39,872 bases of DNA from an uncultured Pelagibacteraceae bacterium. GTDB lineage: Bacteria > Pseudomonadota > Alphaproteobacteria > Pelagibacterales > Pelagibacteraceae. The DNA lies in contig CACLRF010000007.1 of the NCBI GenBank assembly GCA_902609235.1, forward strand, positions 1 through 39,872, in the 5' to 3' direction. Position 1 is the stretch's first letter, and the number at the start of each line of letters is the position of its first letter. The translations under genes and the position numbers were made by a program. Below are positions 16,247 through 24,252 of the stretch, piece by piece. The notes beneath the pieces were generated by a model that worked only from the letters and a program-made list of their open reading frames with translations, was not told the origin of the DNA and made no database searches.

Positions 16247-17149
16247 ATGTCAGTAAAATTAGGAATAGCACCAATAGCATGGAGCAATGATGACATGCCA
16301 GAACTTGGGGGCGATACTTCTTTGGAACAATGCTTATTAGAAGCTAGTCAAGCAGGTTTTATTGGAATTGAATCTGGAGGTAAATTTCCTAAAAACTCTG
16401 AAGAATTAATTCCTAAATTAAAAGAGTTTAGCTTAAATCTTTGTTCAGGTTGGTATGGGGCAAATTTAAGAAAAAATACAGTAAATGAGGAAAAAAATTT
16501 AATCCAAGCTCAGCTGAAATTATTCAAAGATTGTAACTCTCCTTGTATGGTGTTTGCAGAAGTTTCTGGTTCAATTCAAGGAGACCCAAATAGAAAACTT
16601 TCTACAAGGCCAAAAATGAGTCTTGATGAAGCCAAAGAATACTATGCAAAAATTTCAGAGATGGGAAAATATTTAGAGGGTCAAGGAATGCCTCTTGCTT
16701 ACCATCATCACATGGGGACAGTTATAGAAACTGAGGAAGATACTATAAGATTGCTAGAAAACACTGATGATAACGTAAAACTTACTTTAGACACTGGCCA
16801 CATGCTATTTGCTCAAGGCAATTATCTTAAAATATTAAAAAATTTTAGTGATAGAGTTATTCATATTCATTGTAAGGATATTAGAAAAAATGTTTTAGAC
16901 AAATCATTAAAAGAAGATTTAAGTTTTAGAGGTGCATTTTTAGAAGGTGCTTTTACAGTACCTGGAGATGGCTGTATTGATTACAAACCTTTATTTGATG
17001 TATTAAAAGAAAAAAATTATTCAGGCTGGTTGGTAGTTGAAGCAGAGCAAGATCCAGCAAAAGCAAATCCTTTTGAATATGCAAAGATTGGTTATAAATA
17101 TTTAACTGAGACCTTAAATAAAAGTAATATCCAGATCTTTAAAAATTAA
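16247..17149 (+). CDS. iolE: Myo-inosose-2 dehydratase IolE
   Basis: Dehydrates scyllo-inosose to the trihydroxycyclohexane-dione used by IolD. It is 300 residues in a xylose-isomerase-like TIM barrel. Typical features: the N-terminal KLGIAPIAWSNDDMPELGG, the metal-site stretches YHHHMGT, TLDTGHM and HIHCKDIR, and VVEAEQDP near the end. The start ATG at 16247 has no Shine-Dalgarno, only an A-rich leader. It is transcribed away from the iolG group with a 28-base start-to-start gap, so the two must share a promoter region that reaches into coding sequence. Ends 38 bases before a convergent gene. Confidence 0.93.
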   Translation: MSVKLGIAPIAWSNDDMPELGGDTSLEQCLLEASQAGFIGIESGGKFPKNSEELIPKLKEFSLNLCSGWYGANLRKNTVNEEKNLIQAQLKLFKDCNSPCMVFAEVSGSIQGDPNRKLSTRPKMSLDEAKEYYAKISEMGKYLEGQGMPLAYHHHMGTVIETEEDTIRLLENTDDNVKLTLDTGHMLFAQGNYLKILKNFSDRVIHIHCKDIRKNVLDKSLKEDLSFRGAFLEGAFTVPGDGCIDYKPLFDVLKEKNYSGWLVVEAEQDPAKANPFEYAKIGYKYLTETLNKSNIQIFKN

Positions 17150-17187
17150 AATCTGTTAATTAAAGTATGGTTGTTATTTCCTAATGT

Positions 17188-18153
17188 TTATAATTTTATA
17201 ATTTTCGATTTTTCTAATTTTTCTTCAAAAAAATCAATAATGTTTTGAATTGTTTCTTTTCCCATTCTTGTCATACACTCATCAGTAAAAGCTGCAGTAT
17301 GAGGACTTAAATAAACTTTTTCGTTTTTTAGAAGTGGATTATTGTCATCTGGTGGTTCCTTTGTAAAAACATCTATACCAGCTCCAAAAATCAAATTTTC
17401 ATTAAGTGCTTTATCAAGATCTTCTTCATTAATAATCCCACCTCTTGCTGCATTAATTAAGATACAATTTTTTTTCATTGTTTTTAATAAATCATAATTA
17501 ATTAAATTTTCAGTTTTATCTGTCAAAGGCACATGGAGTGAAATAACATCCATAGTTTTTACTGCTTCAGATAGATCTTCGACTTTTTTTCCCCCTAATT
17601 CTTCAATTTTATCTTTGTCTACAAATGGATCATAAACAAATACATTCATTTCAAAACCTAGACATCTTGTAATTAGAGCTTTTCCTATTCTTCCAAAACC
17701 CATTATTAAAAAATTTTTTTTCCAAACTTCAATTGTTTTTGGTAATTTATTTCTGTCTTTAAAATTTCCCTCTCTTACTGTTTTGTCAAATAAGTCTTTT
17801 CTTTTTGCAATATTTAACAAAACAAACATTACATGTTCTGCAACTGTAACAGCATTAGCATTAGCTGTTATTGCTATTTTAATATCTTTTTCTTTAGCTT
17901 TTTTTAAATCGATATTGTCATAACCAACACCATGTCTTGAAATAATTTTTAAATTTTTTGCTTCTTCAAATGCTTCTCCAGGAAGCTTTGCAATTCTTAT
18001 TGATGCTCCATCACAATCTTTTAATTTTGATTTTAAATTTTCTAGAGAAGTGTCGTCAGTTACTTCAAAATCAAAATTAGGATGATTATTAATTAATTCC
18101 ATACCTTTTTCGTGGACTTTTTGAATAATTAATATCTTTTTTTTATTACTCAT
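17188..18153 (-). CDS. 2-hydroxyacid dehydrogenase, phosphoglycerate-dehydrogenase-like
   Basis: NAD-dependent 2-hydroxyacid dehydrogenase, 321 residues, without the ACT domain of long SerA proteins. The Rossmann loop MGFGRIGKAL lies at about residues 150-160. Catalytic residues are in place: R in INAARGGIINEED, E in VFTKEPPDDN and H in SPHTAAFTDE. The N-terminal SRHGVGYDNIDLKKAKEKDI block is typical of the phosphoglycerate/glyoxylate subgroup. It stands alone on the minus strand between iolE and the TRAP genes, divergent from dctQ across 112 bases. Likely role: interconversion of a 2-keto acid and 2-hydroxyacid in carbohydrate breakdown; serine synthesis is a less likely alternative. Confidence 0.85.
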   Translation of the reverse strand: MSNKKKILIIQKVHEKGMELINNHPNFDFEVTDDTSLENLKSKLKDCDGASIRIAKLPGEAFEEAKNLKIISRHGVGYDNIDLKKAKEKDIKIAITANANAVTVAEHVMFVLLNIAKRKDLFDKTVREGNFKDRNKLPKTIEVWKKNFLIMGFGRIGKALITRCLGFEMNVFVYDPFVDKDKIEELGGKKVEDLSEAVKTMDVISLHVPLTDKTENLINYDLLKTMKKNCILINAARGGIINEEDLDKALNENLIFGAGIDVFTKEPPDDNNPLLKNEKVYLSPHTAAFTDECMTRMGKETIQNIIDFFEEKLEKSKIIKL

Positions 18154-18265
18154 AATTATATGTTAATTTTTTTAGAGAGCATTTTTAATACGAGAATTAT
18201 TCTTTAAAGTAAATTAGTTTTTTAATTAAAGTTGTATTTATTAAATAATTAAAATAAATTTAGCT

Positions 18266-18862
18266 GTGAATTTAACAATTAATATTCTCCTATTTGTTTT
18301 TAATATCCTTGAGAAAATAAATACTTTTTTTTTAAGAATTGGTAGACAGTTTGCATGGATAGCAATACTTTTGATGGTAATTGTTATCTTAGTACAAGTA
18401 TTTTTTAGATATGTATTAAATAATGCACTGCCTTGGCCTGATGAGGTTGCAAGATTTTTGATGTTATGGATGACAGGATTGATTGCACCCTCTGCATATA
18501 GATGGGGTGGATTTGTTTCTATTGATTTATTAGAGAGATTTTTGCCAAAACTTATTTCAACTTTTTTAACTTTGTTTTTGTTAATTGTATCTTTTTTTGT
18601 CTTAGTTATAGGTTTAGAATTAGGATTTAAACATATTAATGCTGGATGGATATTTAATTCCTCATCGATAAAAATTCCTTTTCATTTAATTGGCGGAAAA
18701 GCAGAACCAATAAAATTAGCTTGGATGTATATGTCATTGCCTGTTGGTATTATTTTTTTAATATCTGTGAACATAGAATTAATTTTAAGAAATATTCTTA
18801 CTAATTTTACAAAATTAGACTTACCTGAAGACTACGATAAACAAAAGTTGGAGACACAATAA
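18266..18862 (+). CDS. dctQ: TRAP transporter small permease DctQ
   Basis: Small four-helix membrane subunit of a TRAP transporter, 198 residues. The DctQ motifs NNALPWPDEVARFLMLWM and the SIDLLERFLP segment are clear, with four hydrophobic stretches. The start is a GTG at 18266; no upstream ATG fits and the product has normal length. A weak candidate promoter (TTGTAT 18232-18237, 17-base gap, TAAATT 18255-18260) would place transcription start at the GTG itself, so a leaderless message is possible. The 112-base gap to the divergent dehydrogenase holds nothing else I recognise. It overlaps dctM by one base (TAATG). Confidence 0.92.
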   Translation: MNLTINILLFVFNILEKINTFFLRIGRQFAWIAILLMVIVILVQVFFRYVLNNALPWPDEVARFLMLWMTGLIAPSAYRWGGFVSIDLLERFLPKLISTFLTLFLLIVSFFVLVIGLELGFKHINAGWIFNSSSIKIPFHLIGGKAEPIKLAWMYMSLPVGIIFLISVNIELILRNILTNFTKLDLPEDYDKQKLETQ

Positions 18863-20151
18863 TGTTAGTTTGGTTTCTCCCTTTGTTTTTAATATTTTTG
18901 TTAATTGGTTTGCCTGTATTTTTTGGATTGTTAGCAGCACCAGGAATTTTGCTTTGGTTAAATGATCAAGCGAGAGATGGAGCTATGCTTTATAGAAATA
19001 TTTATAACGGAATAGATAGCTTCCCTTTGATGGCAATTCCATTTTTTATGTTAGCAGGGGAGTTAATGAACAGAGGAGGAATAACCCATCGACTTGTTGA
19101 ATTTAGTCAAGCTATGATGGGTCACTTAAAAGGAGGATTAGCTCATGTCAATGTCCTGACTTCAATGTTGTTTGCTGGTTTATCAGGTTCAGCTGTAGCT
19201 GACACATCGGCAATTGGATCAATGCTTATTCCTGCAATGGAAAAACAAGGATATACAAAAAAATTTGCAGCAGCAATTACTGCCGCTAGTTCTGTAATTG
19301 GACCCATAATTCCACCCTCAGGGATAATGATTATTTATGCATATGTGATGGGTGAGAGTGTTGCTGCATTATTTTTAGCAGGAATTGTACCTGGTATTTT
19401 AGTAGGAGTCAGTTTGATGGTCACAATAAAATTTATGGCCAAGAGATATAATTTTCCTGCCGTAACAAAAAAAACCACTTGGAGCCAAAGAGGTAAAGCT
19501 TCGCTTAAAGCTTTTTTTCCTTTAATGACACCTGTAATAATTTTAGGTGGAATACTTGGAGGAATTTTTACACCAACCGAAGCATCAGCTGTAGCTGCTG
19601 CTTATGCAATGTTCATCGGTCTATTTGTTTTGAAATCATTAAAATGGAAAGATGTTCCTAAGGTGATGACAAAAGCAGCAATGGTATCTTCAGTAGTTCT
19701 TCTTTTAGTTGGTGCTGCAATGGCTTTTAAAACAGTTGTAAGTTTATCACATGCTCCAGAACATCTTGCTGCATTTGTTTTGGGATTGACTGATAATCCA
19801 TATGTTTTGCTATTTCTTATAAATATTTTATTATTTGTTGTTGGAATGTTTTTAGATGCAGGTCCAGCCATAATTATCTTGGGACCAATTCTTGGACCAG
19901 TATTTGTTGAACTTGGAGTTCATCCTGTACACTTTGCAATTATAATGTCTGTTAATTTAACTGTTGGTTTGGCAACTCCACCAATGGGCCTTGTGTTATT
20001 TGTTGCATCTTCTGTATCTGGGGAAAGAGTTGAAACAATTGCAAAAGCTATATTGCCATTTTTAGCAGTAGAAGCTATAGTAATCTTCTTAATAACCTAT
20101 TTTCCATCAATCTCGATGACTATTCCTTTGCTTACTGGTTTCGCAAAATAA
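18862..20151 (+). CDS. dctM: TRAP transporter large permease DctM
   Basis: Large channel subunit of the TRAP transporter, 429 residues, about twelve membrane segments. Family blocks are all present: IYNGIDSFPLMAIPFFMLAGELMNRGG, LFAGLSGSAVADTSAIGSMLIPAM, the IGPIIPPSGIMIIY motif, GGIFTPTEASAVAAAYA, and NLTVGLATPPMGLVLF near the end. It is an Na+-driven symporter by family knowledge. Translationally coupled to dctQ. The gap to dctP is 86 bases. Confidence 0.95.
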   Translation: MLVWFLPLFLIFLLIGLPVFFGLLAAPGILLWLNDQARDGAMLYRNIYNGIDSFPLMAIPFFMLAGELMNRGGITHRLVEFSQAMMGHLKGGLAHVNVLTSMLFAGLSGSAVADTSAIGSMLIPAMEKQGYTKKFAAAITAASSVIGPIIPPSGIMIIYAYVMGESVAALFLAGIVPGILVGVSLMVTIKFMAKRYNFPAVTKKTTWSQRGKASLKAFFPLMTPVIILGGILGGIFTPTEASAVAAAYAMFIGLFVLKSLKWKDVPKVMTKAAMVSSVVLLLVGAAMAFKTVVSLSHAPEHLAAFVLGLTDNPYVLLFLINILLFVVGMFLDAGPAIIILGPILGPVFVELGVHPVHFAIIMSVNLTVGLATPPMGLVLFVASSVSGERVETIAKAILPFLAVEAIVIFLITYFPSISMTIPLLTGFAK

Positions 20152-20237
20152 ATATATTTTTTTACTACTCGATAGACTCTCTAAATCAATTTAAGTATAG
20201 TTTATATACATAAATATTTAAAGAGAGGGAAATAATT
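20152..20237 (+). promoter_or_regulatory. dctP leader with strong ribosome binding site
   Basis: AT-rich gap between dctM and dctP. GAGAGGGA (20223-20230) lies 7 bases before the ATG and is the strongest Shine-Dalgarno in this gene group. A TATACATAA stretch around 20207 may be a -10 element for a dctP-only transcript, but no clear -35 is seen. No terminator hairpin follows dctM. Confidence 0.4.
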
Positions 20238-21290
20238 ATGAGTAAATTAATAAAATCATTTTTTTCATTATTATTCTTAATCAGTTTTACTGCATCTGTT
20301 TCAGCTGCAGATTATAACTTGAGAATGACAATGAACTCTAATGATCAAGACGAAGATTATGATGGTGCTGTAGTATTTAAAAACTACGTAGAAGCAGCCT
20401 CAAATGGAAAAATAGCTGTAGAACTATTTGTAGGTACGCAGCTTTGTTCAAAAGGTGCAGAATGTTTACAAGGTGTATCTGATGGAAGTATAGACATTTA
20501 TATTTCTACTTCTGGAGGTGCTGCAGGGGTATTCCCATATGTTCAAGTTTTAGACTTACCTTATCTAATGGCTGATGACAGAATTGCTGAAGATGTAATG
20601 CAAGGTGATTTTGTAAGAACAATGAGAAAAATGGCTCTAAAAGATTCCAATGACTCAATTAGATTGATGACAATTGGAAACACTGGAGGATGGAGAAATT
20701 TTGCTAACACAAAAAGAAGAATTGCAAATCCGTCTGACATGAAAGGTTTAAAAATCAGAACAGTTGTAGCTGATTTACCTCAGGAACTTGTAAGAGCATT
20801 AGGTGCATCTCCAACTCCTATTCCATGGCCTGAATTATTTACATCATTTCAAACTGGTGTAGTTGAAGGTTCTAAAAATGGAATTACTGACATTATGAAC
20901 ATGAAGTTTCCTGATGCAGGTCTAAAATATGTTACTTTAGACGGTCATGCATACATGGGAGCGTTATGGTGGATGAACAATGCAAAATATGATTCAATGT
21001 CACCAGATCTAAAAAAAGTAGTGACTGATGGTTTCTATGCTTTGCAGCAAGCAACTTTTGCTTCTCCTAAGAGAAAATCAATCAAAGCTTATGAGGACTT
21101 TGTAGCAGGTGGTGGAGATTTATACGTACCAACACCTGATCAAAAAGCTAGTTTTAAAAAAGAAGCGAGCCCAGTGTATGATTGGTTTAAAGCTAATGTT
21201 AAAGGTGGAAAAGAAATTTTCAACGCTTTAACTAAAGCAGTAGCTAAAGCAGAGAAAAAAGCATCTAGCGCATACAAAAAAGATTTGTAA
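20238..21290 (+). CDS. dctP: TRAP transporter periplasmic substrate-binding protein DctP
   Basis: Periplasmic receptor of the TRAP transporter, 350 residues. Signal peptide at residues 1-23 (MSKLIKSFFSLLFLISF..., cleavage after SVSA). The family blocks are GLKIRTVVADLPQELVRALGASPTPIPWPELFTSFQTGVVEG, with the conserved arginine that binds the ligand carboxylate (KIRT), and the N of NFANTKRRI. A carboxylate ligand, such as a sugar acid, is therefore likely. The gene order Q-M-P and neighbouring 2-hydroxyacid dehydrogenases fit a sugar-acid importer. The C-terminus is lysine-rich. It is followed by a hairpin at 21305-21332. Confidence 0.93.
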   Translation: MSKLIKSFFSLLFLISFTASVSAADYNLRMTMNSNDQDEDYDGAVVFKNYVEAASNGKIAVELFVGTQLCSKGAECLQGVSDGSIDIYISTSGGAAGVFPYVQVLDLPYLMADDRIAEDVMQGDFVRTMRKMALKDSNDSIRLMTIGNTGGWRNFANTKRRIANPSDMKGLKIRTVVADLPQELVRALGASPTPIPWPELFTSFQTGVVEGSKNGITDIMNMKFPDAGLKYVTLDGHAYMGALWWMNNAKYDSMSPDLKKVVTDGFYALQQATFASPKRKSIKAYEDFVAGGGDLYVPTPDQKASFKKEASPVYDWFKANVKGGKEIFNALTKAVAKAEKKASSAYKKDL

Positions 21291-21304
21291 TTTCAAATAA
21301 ATAT

Positions 21305-21332
21305 AATGGGGCGGATTTTAGTTCGCCTCATT
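21305..21332. terminator. Hairpin between convergent dctP and Sel1-repeat gene
   Basis: AATGGGGCGGA / TTCGCCTCATT pair as an 11-bp stem with two G-U wobbles on the plus strand and a 6-base loop. There is no U run on the plus side; the minus side continues UUAUAUUUAUUU. It overlaps the stop codon of the minus-strand gene. It probably serves as a shared terminator or 3' end stabiliser. Confidence 0.6.
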
Positions 21333-21801
21333 ATCTAAAAGGATATATCCAAGATTTATAATCTTTTATGAGAATATGAGCTTTTTCAATTTGTTCAGGA
21401 GTCATTTTTTTAATAACTTCTTCCTGAGAAATTGCAGCATCAGGATCTCCGCCAATAGCAGACAAACCGTACCACATATAAGCTCTAACAAGATCGGGAG
21501 CTGGGAGTCCTCTACCAATTTCGTAATACCACCCAACACCAGATTGAGCACCAGGATGACCTTTCATAGAAGATCTGAGATACCATTCAAAAGCTCTAAC
21601 ATCATCTCTTTCAACACCAAGACCCATAGCGTACATAATTCCAATAAGCTCTTCAGCATCAGCATTACCAGATCTAGCTGCTGGCATAAGTTCTTCCATA
21701 GCTTCTTTAAATTTTCCTTTTTCCATCAAATCTCGAGCATTTTCTATTTCTGCAAAAACTATGGATGGAAAAAACAAAAGTATAAAAAGATATTTAATCA
21801 T
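21331..21801 (-). CDS. Secreted Sel1-repeat protein
   Basis: Exported protein of 156 residues. Residues 1-17 form a signal peptide (MIKYLFILLFFPSIVFA). Two to three Sel1-type TPR units follow: ARSGNADAEELIGIMYAMGLGVERDDVRAFEWYLRS, SSMKGHPGAQSGVGWYYEIGRG and the ...AYMWYGLSAIGGDPDA unit, which form helical hairpins for protein contacts. A terminal acidic/basic helix completes it. The function is unknown; the periplasm is the expected site. Its ATG at 21801 abuts the start region of the divergent cytochrome gene, so its promoter must lie within that gene. Confidence 0.82.
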   Translation of the reverse strand: MIKYLFILLFFPSIVFAEIENARDLMEKGKFKEAMEELMPAARSGNADAEELIGIMYAMGLGVERDDVRAFEWYLRSSMKGHPGAQSGVGWYYEIGRGLPAPDLVRAYMWYGLSAIGGDPDAAISQEEVIKKMTPEQIEKAHILIKDYKSWIYPFR

Positions 21802-23139
21802 TTAAAAATAATAACATTTATAATTCTATTTTTAATTTCAGTAAATAAAACTTACGCAATAGAATTACCAAAACCATTAAAGAAAGAAGATTTTCATAAA
21901 GTTGATATAGAAAAAGTTAAAATTGGAAGACTTTTATTTCATGACAAAATTTTGTCTGCAAATCGAAATATAGCGTGTGCAACATGTCATAGTCATAACC
22001 TAGGTGGTTCAGATGGGCTTTCTTTAGGTATTGGTGAAGGGGGTCAAGGTATAGGGTTAGAGAGAACTGCAGGTAAGGGTGATGACAAAATAAAAAAACG
22101 AATTCCAAGAAATTCTTTAGCTTTATGGAATTTAGGATTTAAAGATATCACCACTTTGTTACACGATGGAAGAGTAACTAAATCAAATATATTTGGTAAC
22201 GGATTTAATACACCAGCTCAAGAAGCTCTTCCTAAAGGGCTTGATAATATAGTTGCAGTTCAAGCTTTGTTTCCAATGACTAGACAGTTTGAGATGGCAG
22301 GAAATCCAGGTGAAAATGAAATCATAGGTTTAGTCTCAAAAGTTGGAAAAGATAGTATGAGAATTGATAGAGTTTGGCCTGTAATTACTCACAGAATAAG
22401 AGGAATTCCAGAATATGTCGAATTATTTAAAAATGCTTTTGATGATGTTAACAACCCCTTAGATATTAACATTACACATATTGTAAATTCGATTGCTGCA
22501 TTTGAAATTCATGAATGGACATCTTTTGACTCCTCTTTTGATGAATATTTAAATGGAGATAAACAAGCTTTAACTTTAGAGCAAATAAAAGGAATGAATT
22601 TATTTTATGGAAAAGCAAACTGTAGTTCTTGTCATTCAGGTTCATTGTTGTCAGATCAAAAATTTCACTCAATAGGAATTCCTCAGTTTGGACCTGGAAG
22701 GACACGACCATTTGATCCTTATGCTCGTGACGTTGGACGAATGGTTGAAACTGACAATATAAACGATATGTATAAATTTAAAACGCCAGCATTAAGAAAT
22801 GTTTCTTTAACAGCTCCTTATGGTCATAATGGTGCTTATCCAACTTTAAAATCAATAATTAAACATCATTTAAATCCAATAAAAATGAATAAGACATGGA
22901 AACCCGAATATGCAAATTTACCTAAAGTACCTTGGTTAGAAGAAATTGATTTTGTAACTTTTTCAGACAAAAGAGAACAAGATAGAATACTATCAAGCAT
23001 TAATATAGAGCCAGTAAATTTGAATGAGAAAGAAATTGATCAACTTGTTTCTTTTCTTGAAGCTTTAACTGGCAGAAGTGGAAATCAGAGACCACTAGGT
23101 AAACCAGACAAAGTCCCGAGTGGGCTAAGTATTGATTAA
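21802..23139 (+). CDS. Di-haem cytochrome c peroxidase/MauG family protein (start uncertain)
   Basis: Periplasmic c-type cytochrome with two covalent haems. Haem motifs are CATCH (21976-21990) and CSSCH (22621-22635). Further family parts: KIGRLLFHDKILSANRNIAC before haem 1, KTPALRNVSLTAPYGHNGAYPTLK and SFLEALTG near the end. The signal peptide appears to be KIITFIILFLISVNKTYA, but no ATG, GTG or TTG stands before it: the codon in the natural place is TTA at 21802-21804, followed by AAA ATA ATA. An in-frame ATG at 21376 would add 142 residues antisense to the Sel1 gene and bury the signal peptide, so it is unlikely. Either an ATA/ATT start is used, or the start has been lost. Peroxide reduction is the likely activity; MauG-like oxidation is an alternative. 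Confidence 0.8.
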   Translation, partial: LKIITFIILFLISVNKTYAIELPKPLKKEDFHKVDIEKVKIGRLLFHDKILSANRNIACATCHSHNLGGSDGLSLGIGEGGQGIGLERTAGKGDDKIKKRIPRNSLALWNLGFKDITTLLHDGRVTKSNIFGNGFNTPAQEALPKGLDNIVAVQALFPMTRQFEMAGNPGENEIIGLVSKVGKDSMRIDRVWPVITHRIRGIPEYVELFKNAFDDVNNPLDINITHIVNSIAAFEIHEWTSFDSSFDEYLNGDKQALTLEQIKGMNLFYGKANCSSCHSGSLLSDQKFHSIGIPQFGPGRTRPFDPYARDVGRMVETDNINDMYKFKTPALRNVSLTAPYGHNGAYPTLKSIIKHHLNPIKMNKTWKPEYANLPKVPWLEEIDFVTFSDKREQDRILSSINIEPVNLNEKEIDQLVSFLEALTGRSGNQRPLGKPDKVPSGLSID

Positions 23140-23169
23140 GTTTTTAAATTAAACTGATACAAACAAAAT

Positions 23170-24252
23170 ATGAAAAAAATTAAATATGGAATTATTGGAG
23201 CAGGGACAATGGCTCGTGAACATATTTTAAATATATCTTTAATTGATAATGCTGAAGTAGTTGCAATTTCTGATCCTCATGAGGATTCATTAAATAATTG
23301 CAAAGAAATTCTAAAAACAAAAGTTTCTTGTTTTAAAAATCATTTAGAAATGATTGAAAAAAAAATTGTTGATGTATACTTAATTTCATCCCCTAACTTT
23401 ACTCATATAGAAATTTTAAAAGATGTAATCAAAACAAAAAAACATATATTAGTAGAAAAACCCTTATGCACTAATACAAAAGATTGTTTGGAAATAAAAA
23501 AACTTACAAAAGATTACCCTTCAGTATTTTGGACTGCGATGGAGTACAGATATATGCCGCCAGTATCAAAGTTTATTAATGAAATTCATAATAACAAAAT
23601 TGGTGATTTAAAAACTTTAACTATAAGAGAACATAGATTTCCTTTTTTGAAAAAAGTAAATGATTGGAATCGTTTTGAAGAAAATACTGGTGGTACACTT
23701 GTTGAAAAATGCTGCCATTTCTTTGATTTAATGAGATTAATTATTAGAAGTAAGCCAATCAGTGTATATGCAAGTGGTGGTCAAGACGTTAACCATTTGG
23801 ATGAAGTGTATAATGGAAAAAAGCCAGACATAATTGATAATGCATATGTAATTGTTAATTTTGAAAATGGAGCAAGAAGTTTACTTGAGCTCTGTATGTT
23901 TGCAGAAAATTCTGACATGCAAGAAGAGCTTGTAGCCACAGGAAATGAGGGAAAAATTGAAACTTCAGTACCTTCCGATGACTCAGGCAAAACCTCATCG
24001 AATGTAAGGATTGGAATGAGAGATGGTAAAACACATATCGAAAATATTAATGTAGATAAAAAAATTATTGAGGCCGGACACCATCATGGATCCACTTACT
24101 ATGAGCATCTAGCTTTTTTGAAAGCTATAGAAAACAATTTAGATCCAGAAGTTTCATTAGAAGATGGTTTAATTGCTGTTGCTATGGGAGAGGCTGCTGA
24201 ACAATCAATAAAACAAAGACGATTAATAAACCTAGAAGAAATAATTAATTAA
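23170..24252 (+). CDS. Gfo/Idh/MocA family oxidoreductase
   Basis: NAD(P)-dependent dehydrogenase of 360 residues. The Rossmann motif GIIGAGTMAREH is at residues 7-18, and LVEKPLCTN holds the conserved lysine. The active-site block is GGTLVEKCCHFFDLMRLI, with H near residue 181, as in inositol and glucose-fructose oxidoreductase relatives. A C-terminal AGHHHGSTYYEHLAFLKAIE segment is distinctive. It stands 30 bases after the cytochrome gene and overlaps the convergent dehydrogenase by 8 bases. It may take sugars brought in by the transporters in the window; specificity cannot be read. Confidence 0.85.
   Translation: MKKIKYGIIGAGTMAREHILNISLIDNAEVVAISDPHEDSLNNCKEILKTKVSCFKNHLEMIEKKIVDVYLISSPNFTHIEILKDVIKTKKHILVEKPLCTNTKDCLEIKKLTKDYPSVFWTAMEYRYMPPVSKFINEIHNNKIGDLKTLTIREHRFPFLKKVNDWNRFEENTGGTLVEKCCHFFDLMRLIIRSKPISVYASGGQDVNHLDEVYNGKKPDIIDNAYVIVNFENGARSLLELCMFAENSDMQEELVATGNEGKIETSVPSDDSGKTSSNVRIGMRDGKTHIENINVDKKIIEAGHHHGSTYYEHLAFLKAIENNLDPEVSLEDGLIAVAMGEAAEQSIKQRRLINLEEIIN

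Noticed and set aside
16219..16296. Longer start for the Gfo/Idh/MocA gene at 16296
   Set aside because: It would overlap the divergent iolE start by 50 bases and adds residues not expected before the Rossmann strand.
21376..21801. N-terminal extension of the cytochrome peroxidase frame by 142 codons from an ATG at 21376
   Set aside because: It runs antisense through the whole Sel1-repeat gene, has no domain-like content, and would bury a clear signal peptide.
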